From Coprenecus sp949297365 (GTDB taxonomy: Bacteria; Bacteroidota; Bacteroidia; Bacteroidales; UBA932), in NCBI GenBank assembly GCA_963931055.1, contig OZ006987.1:682001-746000 (forward strand): a stretch of DNA of 64,000 bases, in the 5' to 3' direction. The first letter of the stretch is position 1. Every line of letters begins with the position of its first letter. The translations under genes and the position numbers were made by a program. A model generated the notes under the pieces. That model saw only the letters and a list, made by a program, of their open reading frames with translations. It was not told where the DNA came from and searched no databases. Shown here piece after piece: positions 33,300-42,382 of this stretch.

Positions 33300-34845
33300 T
33301 GGAAGCCGCTTCTTCCTGCTGTGCGGCGGGCTTCTTCTCCGGCCTCATCTGCGGGAAGAACAGCACGTCCTGGATGGAAGGCGAGTCGGTCATGAACATG
33401 GTCAGACGGTCGATGCCCATACCGAGACCTGATGTCGGGGGCATACCGTACTCGAGGGCGCGGACGAAGTCCATATCGATGTACATCGCCTCGTCATCGC
33501 CCTTGTCCTTGAGCTTGAGCTGCTCCTTAAAACGATAAAGCTGGTCTATCGGGTCGTTGAGCTCGCTGTATGCGTTGGCCAGCTCCTTGCCGTTGACGAA
33601 GAGCTCGAAACGCTCGGTCAGAGCCGGATCGCTGCGGTGACGCTTGGTCAGAGGCGAGGTCTCCCAAGGATAATCTGTGATGAAAGTAGGCTGGATCAGA
33701 TGCTTCTCGCAGTACTCGCCGAAGATGGCGTCTATGAGCTTGCCCACGCCCATGGTCTTGTCCACTTCCACATGCAGGTCGGCGCATACCTTGCGCAGAG
33801 CTTCCTCATCCATGCCGCGCACATCCACTCCGGCATATTCCTTGATGGCATCCAGCATAGGCAGACGGCGGTAGGGCTTCTTGAACTCTATCTCATTGCC
33901 CCACACATTGAACCTGGTCCTGCCGTTGACGGCCACGGCCACCTTCTCCAGCAGGTTCTCCACGAACTCCATCATCCAGATATAGTCCTTGTAGGCCACG
34001 TATATCTCCATGCAGGTGAACTCCGGGTTGTGGGACTTGTCCATCCCCTCGTTGCGGAAGTCTTTTGCGAACTCGTAGACACCGGCGAAGCCACCTACTA
34101 TCAGCCTCTTGAGGTACAGCTCATTGGCGATACGCAGATACAGGGGGATATCCAAAGCGTTGTGATGCGTGATGAAAGGACGGGCGTTGGCTCCTCCCGG
34201 TATGGGCTGGAGTATGGGGGTCTCCACCTCCATGTAGCCGAACGAGTTGAAGTACTCTCTCATGGTCTGCATGATGCGGGTCCTCTTGACGAACACATCC
34301 TTGACCTTGGGATTGACCACCAGGTCCACGTATCTCATACGGTAACGCTGCTCAGGATCCGAAAATGCGTCATAGACCTCACCCTCCTTCTCCTTCACTA
34401 TAGGCAGCACCCTGAGCGACTTGGAGAGCACAGTCAGGCTCTTGGCGTGAATGGAGAGCTGACCGGTCTGGGTGATGAAGGCATAGCCCTTTATGCCGAC
34501 GAAGTCACCTATATCCAGCAGCTTCTTGAAGACGGTATTGTACATCGTCTTGTCCTCGCCAGGACAGATCTCGTCGCGCTTGACATAGACCTGAATCCTG
34601 CCCTCGGAGTCCTGCAGCTCGATGAACGAGGCGGCTCCCATGATACGGCGGCTCATCATCCTGCCGGCTATCGAAATATCCGCGAACGGACATTTCTCCG
34701 GGTCGTATCTGTCCTTTATCTCCGTTGTTGTGACATTGACTTCATAAAGTGCTGCGGGATATGGCTCTATACCCAGTTCTCTCAGCTTGACGACCGCGTC
34801 GCGCCGGTTCTGCTCCTGCTCGTTCAGAGCTATATTATTTTCCAT
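33283..34845 (-). CDS. lysS: Lysyl-tRNA synthetase, class II
   Basis: LysRS charges tRNA-Lys. The 520-residue product starts MENNIALNEQEQNRRDAV at 34845; the longer frame upstream is rejected because the promoter box lies inside it. It has an N-terminal OB-fold anticodon-binding domain (about 60-165, SIAGRMMSRRIMGAASF), class II motif 2 in FRNEGMDKSHNPEFTCMEIY and motif 3 in GLGMGIDRLTMFMTDSPSIQ. Length and motifs are those of bacterial LysS. A short charged tail (EKKPAAQQEEAASNDNEK) ends it. It leads the unit with trmH and aroE and is divergent from recJ. Confidence 0.95.
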   Translation of the reverse strand: MENNIALNEQEQNRRDAVVKLRELGIEPYPAALYEVNVTTTEIKDRYDPEKCPFADISIAGRMMSRRIMGAASFIELQDSEGRIQVYVKRDEICPGEDKTMYNTVFKKLLDIGDFVGIKGYAFITQTGQLSIHAKSLTVLSKSLRVLPIVKEKEGEVYDAFSDPEQRYRMRYVDLVVNPKVKDVFVKRTRIMQTMREYFNSFGYMEVETPILQPIPGGANARPFITHHNALDIPLYLRIANELYLKRLIVGGFAGVYEFAKDFRNEGMDKSHNPEFTCMEIYVAYKDYIWMMEFVENLLEKVAVAVNGRTRFNVWGNEIEFKKPYRRLPMLDAIKEYAGVDVRGMDEEALRKVCADLHVEVDKTMGVGKLIDAIFGEYCEKHLIQPTFITDYPWETSPLTKRHRSDPALTERFELFVNGKELANAYSELNDPIDQLYRFKEQLKLKDKGDDEAMYIDMDFVRALEYGMPPTSGLGMGIDRLTMFMTDSPSIQDVLFFPQMRPEKKPAAQQEEAASNDNEK

Positions 34846-34871
34846 TTTAAAAATATTAAACTTTGAAATGG

Positions 34872-34879
34872 CAAATTTA
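34872..34879 (-). promoter_or_regulatory. Promoter -7 box for lysS-trmH-aroE
   Basis: The minus strand reads TAAATTTG, a TAnnTTTG match, 26 nt before the lysS ATG. It is divergent from the recJ box at 34905. Confidence 0.6.
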
Positions 34880-34904
34880 ACTTTTTTTCTAATAATAATT
34901 GTTA

Positions 34905-34912
34905 TAATTTTG
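34905..34912 (+). promoter_or_regulatory. Promoter -7 box for recJ, almost touching the start codon
   Basis: TAATTTTG matches TAnnTTTG and ends 5 nt before the recJ ATG at 34918. Transcription would start at or within a few bases of the ATG, implying a leaderless or nearly leaderless mRNA. Confidence 0.5.
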
Positions 34913-34917
34913 CGGTT

Positions 34918-36648
34918 ATGGCAATTGAAAAAAAATGGATAGTAAAAGAGCAGGGCAATCCCGCTGCGGTCAGGGCTCTTTCCGCAGAGTTGGGAATTGA
35001 CCAAGTCCTTGCCAACTTACTTGTCCAGCGCAATATAACCACAGCGGAAAGAGCCCGGGAGTTCTTCAAGCCGGACCTGTCCAAGCTCCATGACCCGTTT
35101 CTGATGAAGGAAATGGACAAAGCTGTGGAAAGACTCGAAAAAGCCATTTCCAATGAGGAGAAAGTGCTCATCTACGGAGACTACGATGTGGACGGTACTA
35201 CGGCAGTGGCTCTGATGTACACATTTATACGCAATTTCAACCCCAATGTCGAATACTATATCCCCGACCGCTACGACGAAGGGTACGGCATATCCTATAA
35301 AGGCATCGACTGGGGACACGAGAACGGCTATACGCTGATTATCGCCCTGGACTGCGGGATAAAGGCCGTGGAGAAAGTCGCCTACGCAAAGGGACTCGGC
35401 ATGGATATGATCATCTGCGACCATCATCTGCCCGACGAGGAACTGCCTCCCGCCGTAGCCATCCTGGACCCGAAAAGACATGACTGTTCCTATCCGTTCG
35501 ACGACCTGTCCGGATGCGGAGTCGGCTTCAAGCTTATCCAGGCCTACGCCATGCGCAAATCCATACCATTCGCCTGGGTGGAGTCTTTCCTGGACCTGGT
35601 GGCCGTCAGCATCGCGGCGGACCTGGTGTCCATGACCGGAGAGAACCGCATCCTGGCCTACTACGGTCTGGAGCGGCTCAATCAGTCTCCCCGCAAGGGA
35701 CTCCAGTCCATCATCCGGCTCTCCGGGCTGGAGAATCACAAGATCTCGGTGGATGACATAGTCTTCAAAATAGGCCCGCGCATCAATGCCGCCGGCAGGA
35801 TGGAGTCAGGCCGCACCGCAGTGCATCTGCTGGTGTCGCGCAGCGACGAGGAGGCCCAGAACATCGGCAAGATCATCGACCTGCACAACAAGGAGCGCAA
35901 GAGCGTGGACAAGCAGATCACCAAGGCCGCCATTGAGTCCGTAATGAACGACAGCAGTTTCAGGGACCGTAAGTCCACCGTGGTCTTCGACCCGAAGTGG
36001 AACAAGGGCGTGGTGGCCATCGTGGCCTCACGTCTGGTGGAGGCTTTCTACCGGCCCACCATAGTGCTGACCGAGTCCAACGGGCTCATCACCGGCTCGG
36101 CCAGGAGCATCGCCGGTTTCGACCTCTATGAGGCCATCAAGGAATGTTCGGAATATCTGGAAAATTACGGCGGACACATGTACGCGGCTGGGCTCACTCT
36201 CAAGAAAGAGAACCTGAAGCCGTTTGAGGAGAAGTTCGAGCAGGTGGTGGCCGAGAAGATTACCGAGGACATCCTGACCCCCGTCGTACAGATAGACACC
36301 TTCCTGGACTTCAAGCAGATCACGCCGAAGTTCTTCCGCATACTCAAGCAGTTCCAGCCCTTCGGCCCCGGAAACCAGTCCCCGGTGTTCATCACCGAGA
36401 ATGTCTACGACAACGGCAACGGCCGCCTAGTAGGCTCCGGCAACGGACACATGAAGCTGGAGCTGATACAGGAAGACGAGCCCTACCGCTATATCTCGGC
36501 CATAGCTTTCAACAGAGCCGAGCATTTCGAGCACCTGCACGCCGGCAACCCGGTGGACATCTGCTACTCGATAGCCGAGAACTACTACCGGGGCATCGCC
36601 AACATACAGCTCAGGGTCAAGGACATACACAAAAAAGAACTCTTCTAG
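34918..36648 (+). CDS. recJ: Single-strand DNA exonuclease RecJ
   Basis: RecJ is a 5'-3' exonuclease acting in recombination and mismatch repair. The 576-residue product has the DHH-family metal motifs: VLIYGDYDVDGTTAVALMY (motif I), ALDCGIKA (motif II) and the namesake ICDHHLPD at about 167-174 (motif III). The DHHA1 domain has GSARSIAGFDLYEAI and NYGGHMYAAGLTLK, and an OB-fold region follows. Length is typical. The N-terminus (EKKWIVKEQGNPAAVRALSA) matches the family, so the start is credible despite the promoter being 5 nt away. The threonine aldolase gene starts 13 nt downstream. Confidence 0.95.
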   Translation: MAIEKKWIVKEQGNPAAVRALSAELGIDQVLANLLVQRNITTAERAREFFKPDLSKLHDPFLMKEMDKAVERLEKAISNEEKVLIYGDYDVDGTTAVALMYTFIRNFNPNVEYYIPDRYDEGYGISYKGIDWGHENGYTLIIALDCGIKAVEKVAYAKGLGMDMIICDHHLPDEELPPAVAILDPKRHDCSYPFDDLSGCGVGFKLIQAYAMRKSIPFAWVESFLDLVAVSIAADLVSMTGENRILAYYGLERLNQSPRKGLQSIIRLSGLENHKISVDDIVFKIGPRINAAGRMESGRTAVHLLVSRSDEEAQNIGKIIDLHNKERKSVDKQITKAAIESVMNDSSFRDRKSTVVFDPKWNKGVVAIVASRLVEAFYRPTIVLTESNGLITGSARSIAGFDLYEAIKECSEYLENYGGHMYAAGLTLKKENLKPFEEKFEQVVAEKITEDILTPVVQIDTFLDFKQITPKFFRILKQFQPFGPGNQSPVFITENVYDNGNGRLVGSGNGHMKLELIQEDEPYRYISAIAFNRAEHFEHLHAGNPVDICYSIAENYYRGIANIQLRVKDIHKKELF

Positions 36649-36661
36649 CACTTCCACGTAT

Positions 36662-37690
36662 ATGCTCAATTTCGAATGCGACTACATGAAAGGAGCCTGC
36701 CCGGCCGTGCTCCAGAGACTGATTGAGACCAATATGGACGAGACCCTCGGTTACGGAGCCGACCCCTATTGCAGGTCCGCCATAGAACGTATAAGAGCGG
36801 CCTGCGGATGCCCGGAAGCCAGAGTCTATTTCCTGACCGGAGGCACCCAGGTCAATGCTACTGCCATGTACGCTGTACTGAGACACTGCCAGGGCGTGAT
36901 ATCGCCCGTCACCGGACACATCAACCATCACGAATCCGGTGCTGTAGAAGCCACCGGGCACAAGGTCATTGCCATGCCCGGACACGATGGAGGAAAACTG
37001 AAGGCGGAAGACGTGGAAAGATACCTGAAAGACTACTGGGCCGACGAGAACTACGCCCATATCGTGGAACCCGGCATGGTATACATCACCCACCCCACCG
37101 AACTCGGCGCACTTTATACTCTTGACGAACTTAAAGAACTGTCAGCAGTATGCCGGGAATACCGCATCCCGCTGTATCTGGACGGAGCACGGCTGGCCTA
37201 CGCCCTGGCCTCTGGCAAGACGGACATCACCCTGAAGGATATAGCCTCGCTGTGCGACATATTCTACATAGGAGGAACCAAGTGCGGTGCCTTGTTCGGA
37301 GAAGCCCTGGTCATTCCTGACCCCGGCCTGACAGGGGAACTGTTCTCAATCATCAAGCAGCGCGGAGCCATGCTGGCCAAAGGCAGGCTGCTGGGACTCC
37401 AGTTCGACACGCTTTTCACCGACGGACTCTATGAGCGCAACGGCCGCAACGCCATCGGGACGGCGGAGATGCTTGCCGATGGACTCAAAGCCAAAGGCTA
37501 CAGCTTTCTTATTCCGCCACAGACCAACCAGATCTTCGTCATCATGGACAACGCCTGGATCGGGCAGCTGCGCAAGGAAGTCTCCTTCTCCCTGTGGGAG
37601 CACGTGGACGCAGACCGCAGCGCGATACGGCTTGTCACCGACTGGGCCACCCCAAAGGCCGACATCGAGGCCCTGCTCGCTCTGCTCTGA
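36662..37690 (+). CDS. Threonine aldolase family PLP enzyme
   Basis: A 342-residue fold-type I PLP enzyme of the low-specificity L-threonine aldolase/beta-eliminating lyase family, cleaving threonine or allo-threonine to glycine and acetaldehyde. Evidence: LGYGADPYCRSAIERIRAAC near the N-terminus, FLTGGTQVNATAMYAVL (cofactor phosphate loop), IPLYLDGARLAYAL with the PLP-binding Asp and Arg, and FYIGGTKCGALFGEALV with the Schiff-base Lys. It follows recJ by 13 nt. Its stop codon is directly adjacent to the stop of the converging MFS gene, with no spacer. Confidence 0.88.
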   Translation: MLNFECDYMKGACPAVLQRLIETNMDETLGYGADPYCRSAIERIRAACGCPEARVYFLTGGTQVNATAMYAVLRHCQGVISPVTGHINHHESGAVEATGHKVIAMPGHDGGKLKAEDVERYLKDYWADENYAHIVEPGMVYITHPTELGALYTLDELKELSAVCREYRIPLYLDGARLAYALASGKTDITLKDIASLCDIFYIGGTKCGALFGEALVIPDPGLTGELFSIIKQRGAMLAKGRLLGLQFDTLFTDGLYERNGRNAIGTAEMLADGLKAKGYSFLIPPQTNQIFVIMDNAWIGQLRKEVSFSLWEHVDADRSAIRLVTDWATPKADIEALLALL

Positions 37691-39064
37691 TCAGCGGCCG
37701 CCGGCCTTCTCGTCCAGGCCCAGCTCAGGATGACGGTCAGAGGAACGGCTCAGCAGCACAGCCACTACAATAGCACACACAGCCAGTCCTATAAAGAAAT
37801 ACTCGGCGGCCACCGGCGAGGATGCCCGGTCTATGATGTGCCCTACGACGATAGGCACGGTGAACAGGCCTATGTTCTGCACCCAGTAGACCAGCGAGAA
37901 CGCCGTACCCAGCTTGTTGTCAGCGATAATCTTGGGTATCGAGGGCCACATGGCGGCAGGCACAAGCGAATATCCGAGGCCGAGCACGCCTATCGCGATG
38001 AATCCGAAGGCAGGAACTCCAGGAGCGAAGGCCACGGTCAGATGTGAGAAGAGTATCATGGCCGAGCCCAGTATCATTATCTTCGTACCGCGTCCCACCT
38101 TGTCCACGACAGCCCCGAACAAAGGCGCGAAGACCAGGGTAAAGAAGGGTATCATGGCCACCATCACCGAGGCCACGTCACTGTCTATACCGAAGCGGGG
38201 CATCAGTATCGCCGTGGCGAACTTACGGAAGGACACCACGCAGCAGTAAAAGAACACGCAGAGAAGGGATATCAGTAGAAAATGCCTGTTGGTAATGACC
38301 TTTATCACATCCCTGAAACGGAAACGGTCTTCGGGAGAAGCCGCTGCGGCAGGTACCTTGGACATTCCGCGGCGGTCAGCCCCATAGTCCATCAGCACGA
38401 ACAGAGCCCAGAGCAGAAGGGCAAACAGCAGCAGGGCCAGTCCCACCACGGCCGGACGGGAGGTCTCGGAGAACGGAATATAGCCGTCCAGGGCGACGAT
38501 ACGCGGCACCACTATCAGAGCCACCGCCGTACCCAGGCGGGCCAGGGCCAGCTGCAGGCCCATCGCAAAGGCTATCTCGCGTCCCTTGAACCATTTGGCG
38601 ATGGCACGGTTGACCGTCACTCCGGCGATCTCGCTGCCAAGGCCGAACATCGCGCACCCGGCGTAGGCGAGCGACAGCGACGGCTTGGCGAATACCCCGG
38701 AAAGCCACGTACAGAGACGGCTGCCCGCAAAACTCTCCGATATGGCGTATGTTATCAATGCTGCGCCTCCGACCATAAGTCCGACAAATATCGAGCCGGT
38801 CAGTCTCACTCCCCAGCGGTCCAGCAGCATACCACAGACTATCAGTCCGCCGAAGATGCACAGCAGAGAATACGCGCTGCGGTAGAAGCCGTAGTCTGTC
38901 ATCGACCAGCCGAGGGCCACCATCGACGGATCCTCGAACTCCTGGTTGATGGTCGAGAAGATGTCGTCGAAGAAATAGGAGGCGAACATCGGCAGGGCCA
39001 GACACAAAAGGGCCACCCATCGGATGGCCCCAGTATCTTTCAGCGTCTTAAGCAGTCTGCTCAT
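37691..39064 (-). CDS. MFS transporter (second of a tandem pair)
   Basis: A 457-residue protein with about twelve membrane helices of the major facilitator superfamily. Helices are evident from WVALLCLALPMFASYFFDDI onward, with a cytoplasmic loop around residue 215-240 and the MFS-like loop GAVVDKVGRGTKIMILGSAM in the second half. It shares layout and phrases with the upstream protein (39072-40448), for example SLVPAAMWPSIPKII versus SLVPAALWPSVPKII and CAMFGLGSEIAGVTV versus FMVFGCGCEMAGTTV. The substrate is unknown. The two genes are 7 nt apart and form one unit. Confidence 0.85.
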   Translation of the reverse strand: MSRLLKTLKDTGAIRWVALLCLALPMFASYFFDDIFSTINQEFEDPSMVALGWSMTDYGFYRSAYSLLCIFGGLIVCGMLLDRWGVRLTGSIFVGLMVGGAALITYAISESFAGSRLCTWLSGVFAKPSLSLAYAGCAMFGLGSEIAGVTVNRAIAKWFKGREIAFAMGLQLALARLGTAVALIVVPRIVALDGYIPFSETSRPAVVGLALLLFALLLWALFVLMDYGADRRGMSKVPAAAASPEDRFRFRDVIKVITNRHFLLISLLCVFFYCCVVSFRKFATAILMPRFGIDSDVASVMVAMIPFFTLVFAPLFGAVVDKVGRGTKIMILGSAMILFSHLTVAFAPGVPAFGFIAIGVLGLGYSLVPAAMWPSIPKIIADNKLGTAFSLVYWVQNIGLFTVPIVVGHIIDRASSPVAAEYFFIGLAVCAIVVAVLLSRSSDRHPELGLDEKAGGR

Positions 39065-39071
39065 AGCGCGG

Positions 39072-40448
39072 TTATTCTTCTTTCTTCACCACGTTCGGCA
39101 GCTCCAGGCCGTACTTCTTCCGACGGTCCTCAGCCTTGAGCAGGAAGCTCAGGATAAATGCCAGGATACCGAAGGACGAGAATATAATCATAGGAGCGAG
39201 GTATCCGCCCGTAGACTGGAGCACCTTGCCGATAAGCAGGGGTACCAGGCAGAGACCGATGTTCTGCACCCAGAAGATGAGACAGTATGCGCTTCCGAGA
39301 ATCTTCTCGTCGATGATCTTGGGCACCGAGGGCCACAGTGCGGCCGGCACGAGGGAGAAGCTGACACCGAGCACGGCGATCAGAGTAACTGCCAGCCATT
39401 TATGAGGATAGAGCGGCAGGATGAATGCAAATGACAGATGGCATACTATCATGATGATGGCTCCGAGCATCAGCATCGTGGCGCCCTTGCCCTTGCGGTC
39501 CAGGAAGATACCGAGCAGCGGGGTAAGGCACATGGCCAGTATCGGGAAGAAACTGAAGAGCTGGGAAGCCGTGGCATTGTCCACCCCGAGAGTCACCTCC
39601 AGGTAATTGGGGGCATATCTCTGGAACGGGAAGATGGCCGAATAGTAGAGCACACAGAGCAGGGCTACCAGCCAGAACATCTTGCTGGAAAATATCTTGC
39701 CCAGATCCTTGATGTGGAACTCGTCCTCGGGGGATTTCTCCTCGGTGGCCATACCGGCTGCCACGAGCTGCTTGTCGAACTTGGAATCCATCACCGAGAA
39801 GACTATGTAGTTGATGAGTCCTATCAGAAGCAGCACGGTGCAGAAACCGACGGGAGCCACCACAGACTGGTCGAACTTATTGGAGATGATAGGAGCCAGC
39901 CACATCACTGCGAACACACCGAGACGGGCAATAGCCATCTCAAGGCCCATGGCAAGAGCCATCTCCTTGCCTTTAAACCACTTGGCTATAGACTTTGACA
40001 CCGTAGTACCGGCCATCTCGCAACCGCAGCCGAAGACCATGAAGCCGAGGGACGCCATCTTGGCGCTGCCGGGCATTGCTGTCCACCAGCTGTCCAGCCA
40101 GGCGCACATGCCGGTGGTCTGGAACCACTCGCTTATACCGACGAACTTAATGCTTGCTCCGATTACCATAAGTGAGGCGGAGAGCACTCCGGTGAAGCGG
40201 ATGCCCATCTTGTCCAGGATAATACCGGCCAGAATCAGGAAGCCGCACACATTGAGGATATACTCCGATGCCGCGTATGTTCCGAACGCTCCGCTGTCCC
40301 AGCCTCTGGCCGACTCCACCAGCGACTTCAGGGGAGACATCACGTCCACGAACATATATGCGAAAAACATCATCAGCGCGATGAGAATCAACGCGGCCCA
40401 ACGTGCCACTACGCTGTCGTTGAGCATCTTTGCTACTTTTTCTTGCAT
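39072..40448 (-). CDS. MFS transporter (first of a tandem pair)
   Basis: A 458-residue major facilitator protein with about twelve membrane helices. Family-like loops are KWFKGKEMALAMGLEMAIAR between helices 4 and 5 and LLGIFLDRKGKGATMLMLGA in the second half. It is a clear paralogue of the downstream gene. A full consensus promoter lies 32-63 nt upstream of the start and overlaps the ssb promoter area. The substrate cannot be inferred; no enzyme gene accompanies the pair. Confidence 0.85.
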   Translation of the reverse strand: MQEKVAKMLNDSVVARWAALILIALMMFFAYMFVDVMSPLKSLVESARGWDSGAFGTYAASEYILNVCGFLILAGIILDKMGIRFTGVLSASLMVIGASIKFVGISEWFQTTGMCAWLDSWWTAMPGSAKMASLGFMVFGCGCEMAGTTVSKSIAKWFKGKEMALAMGLEMAIARLGVFAVMWLAPIISNKFDQSVVAPVGFCTVLLLIGLINYIVFSVMDSKFDKQLVAAGMATEEKSPEDEFHIKDLGKIFSSKMFWLVALLCVLYYSAIFPFQRYAPNYLEVTLGVDNATASQLFSFFPILAMCLTPLLGIFLDRKGKGATMLMLGAIIMIVCHLSFAFILPLYPHKWLAVTLIAVLGVSFSLVPAALWPSVPKIIDEKILGSAYCLIFWVQNIGLCLVPLLIGKVLQSTGGYLAPMIIFSSFGILAFILSFLLKAEDRRKKYGLELPNVVKKEE

Positions 40449-40479
40449 TTGATTTAAGGTATTAGGATTTAACAGATGC

Positions 40480-40511
40480 CAAAAGTACCGTTTTTTAGCT
40501 GAAATGGCAAA
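40480..40511 (-). promoter_or_regulatory. Promoter of the MFS pair
   Basis: On the minus strand TTTG (40508-40511) is followed after 20 nt by TACTTTTG (40480-40487), a full consensus match. The region is shared with the divergent ssb gene. Confidence 0.7.
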
Positions 40512-40520
40512 AAATAATGC

Positions 40521-40528
40521 TATCTTAG
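40521..40528 (+). promoter_or_regulatory. Probable -7 box for ssb
   Basis: TATCTTAG differs from TAnnTTTG at one position and lies 30 nt before the ssb ATG at 40558. Confidence 0.4.
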
Positions 40529-40557
40529 CAGTCCGAAATCATAAAATAATCCTAACT

Positions 40558-41073
40558 ATGTCATTGAATAAAGTCCTGCTTATAGGAAACGCGGGAAGAG
40601 ACCCCGAAGTGAGGCATCTGGAAAGCGGAGTGGTTACGGCGACATTCTCACTGGCCACTACAGAGAAGTTCAGAGACCGCACTTCCGGAGAGCTGAAAGA
40701 ACAGACCGAGTGGCACAATATCGTGTGCTGGAGAAATTTAGCTGAAGTAGCGGAGAAATACGTCAGGAAGGGAACCCAGCTTTTCATCGAGGGCCGCATC
40801 CGCACCCGCTCATACAACGACAGCAACGGCAACACCAAATATGTGACCGAGATCGTGGCGGACAACATGCAGCTCCTCGGGCGCAAGGCCGACAACCCGG
40901 CCGCCCAGGGACAAGGCGGCGGATGGCAGGCACAGCCTTCCCGTCCCGCACCCCAGCAGCCGTATCAGCAGCCATACCAGCAGTCCGGCTATCAGGCCCC
41001 TTCCCAGCCTGCACCCGCTGCACCGGCGGCCGATGTACCCGGTGACGAGATAGGAGACGATCTCCCGTTCTAA
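40558..41073 (+). CDS. ssb: Single-stranded DNA-binding protein
   Basis: SSB coats single-stranded DNA and recruits repair and replication enzymes through its C-terminal tip. The 171-residue product starts MSLNKVLLIGNAGRDPEVRH at 40558, the canonical start, so the longer frame is not used. The OB fold spans about residues 1-108 (TEWHNIVCWRNLAEVAEKYV, FIEGRIRTRSY). A Gln/Pro/Ala-rich linker follows, and the acidic tip is GDDLPF. purA starts 14 nt downstream, so the two are likely co-transcribed. Confidence 0.96.
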   Translation: MSLNKVLLIGNAGRDPEVRHLESGVVTATFSLATTEKFRDRTSGELKEQTEWHNIVCWRNLAEVAEKYVRKGTQLFIEGRIRTRSYNDSNGNTKYVTEIVADNMQLLGRKADNPAAQGQGGGWQAQPSRPAPQQPYQQPYQQSGYQAPSQPAPAAPAADVPGDEIGDDLPF

Positions 41074-41087
41074 CTCATTTGAACCTG

Positions 41088-42377
41088 ATGACAGACATGA
41101 ACAAAGATAGAGCAAAAGTAGACGTAGTACTCGGCCTCCAGTGGGGAGACGAGGGAAAAGGCAAGATAGTGGACGTACTTGCCGGGAGATACAGCATCAT
41201 AGCCCGCTTCCAGGGCGGTCCCAACGCCGGCCATTCCATACAGTCCGGAGACAAGAGCTTCGTGCTTCACTCCGTACCGTCCGGCATATTCAGGCCCGGC
41301 ACTGACAACCTTATCGGCAACGGAGTGGTGCTGGACCCGATTATTTTCAAAAAAGAGTGCACAGAGCTGGAGAAGACCGGTGTACCTGTAAGGGAGCGCA
41401 TCCGGATCTCCAAGAAAGCCCACCTCATAACCCCTACCCACAGGATTATCGACGCGGCGTCCGAGGCAGCCAAGGGCAAGTCCAAGATAGGCTCCACTCT
41501 CAAGGGCATAGGTCCCGCCTACATGGACAAGACCGGCCGCAACGGTCTGAGAGTAGGCGACATCCTTGCACCGGACTTCCAGACGCGGTTCGACAATCTA
41601 AAGAAGAAACACATCGCCTTCCTCAAGCAGTTCGACTACGCATACGACCCCGACATGGATGTCAGGGAATGGATGGAAGCAGTGGACTATCTCAGGACAT
41701 TCGACCTGGTGGACGGAGAGTACTACATCAACTCCCGCCTCAACTCAGGCGAGAGCGTACTGGCCGAGGGAGCCCAGGGCTCGATGCTCGACGTGGACTT
41801 CGGCTCCTATCCTTTCGTAACCAGCTCCACCACCACATGTTCCGGTGCCTGCCTGGGTCTCGGAGTCGCTCCAGGAACCATCGGCCACGTCTATGGCATC
41901 TTCAAGGCCTACTGCACCCGCGTGGGCAGCGGCCCCTTCCCCACCGAGCTGTTTGACGAGACCGGTGAGGAGCTGCGCAGGCAGGGCCATGAGTTCGGAG
42001 CCACTACCGGAAGGCCGCGCCGCACTGGATGGCTGGATCTGGTAGCCCTCAAATACGCCGTCATGCTCAACGGAGTCACAGAACTGATAATGATGAAAGC
42101 CGACGTGATGGACTCGTTCGACACCGTCAAGGTGGCCGTCGGTTACGAGGTGGACGGCAAGCGTCAGGACAGCGTACCTTACGACACCTACGCACAGATC
42201 ACACCTATATATAAAGAGTTCAAGGGATGGAAGCGCGGACTGTCTGACATCAAGGACGAGAACGACCTCCCGGCTGAATTCAAGGAATACATATCATTTA
42301 TCGAACACGAGACCGGAGTTCCTGTCACCGTCATCTCGCTCGGGCCCGACCGTGCAGAGACCATCTTCAGGAAATAA
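41088..42377 (+). CDS. purA: Adenylosuccinate synthetase
   Basis: PurA joins IMP and aspartate using GTP, the first committed step to AMP. The 429-residue product has the GTP loop GLQWGDEGKGKIVDVLAG, the IMP-site segments NAGHSIQSG and STLKGIGPAYMDKTGRNGLR, and the aspartate loop TTGRPRRTGWLDLVALKYA. The C-terminal segment VTVISLGPDRAETIF is typical. The ATG at 41088 is preferred over a TTG at 41079; 41097 is also possible. dxs starts 5 nt after the stop. Confidence 0.96.
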   Translation: MTDMNKDRAKVDVVLGLQWGDEGKGKIVDVLAGRYSIIARFQGGPNAGHSIQSGDKSFVLHSVPSGIFRPGTDNLIGNGVVLDPIIFKKECTELEKTGVPVRERIRISKKAHLITPTHRIIDAASEAAKGKSKIGSTLKGIGPAYMDKTGRNGLRVGDILAPDFQTRFDNLKKKHIAFLKQFDYAYDPDMDVREWMEAVDYLRTFDLVDGEYYINSRLNSGESVLAEGAQGSMLDVDFGSYPFVTSSTTTCSGACLGLGVAPGTIGHVYGIFKAYCTRVGSGPFPTELFDETGEELRRQGHEFGATTGRPRRTGWLDLVALKYAVMLNGVTELIMMKADVMDSFDTVKVAVGYEVDGKRQDSVPYDTYAQITPIYKEFKGWKRGLSDIKDENDLPAEFKEYISFIEHETGVPVTVISLGPDRAETIFRK

Positions 42378-42382
42378 CCGGC

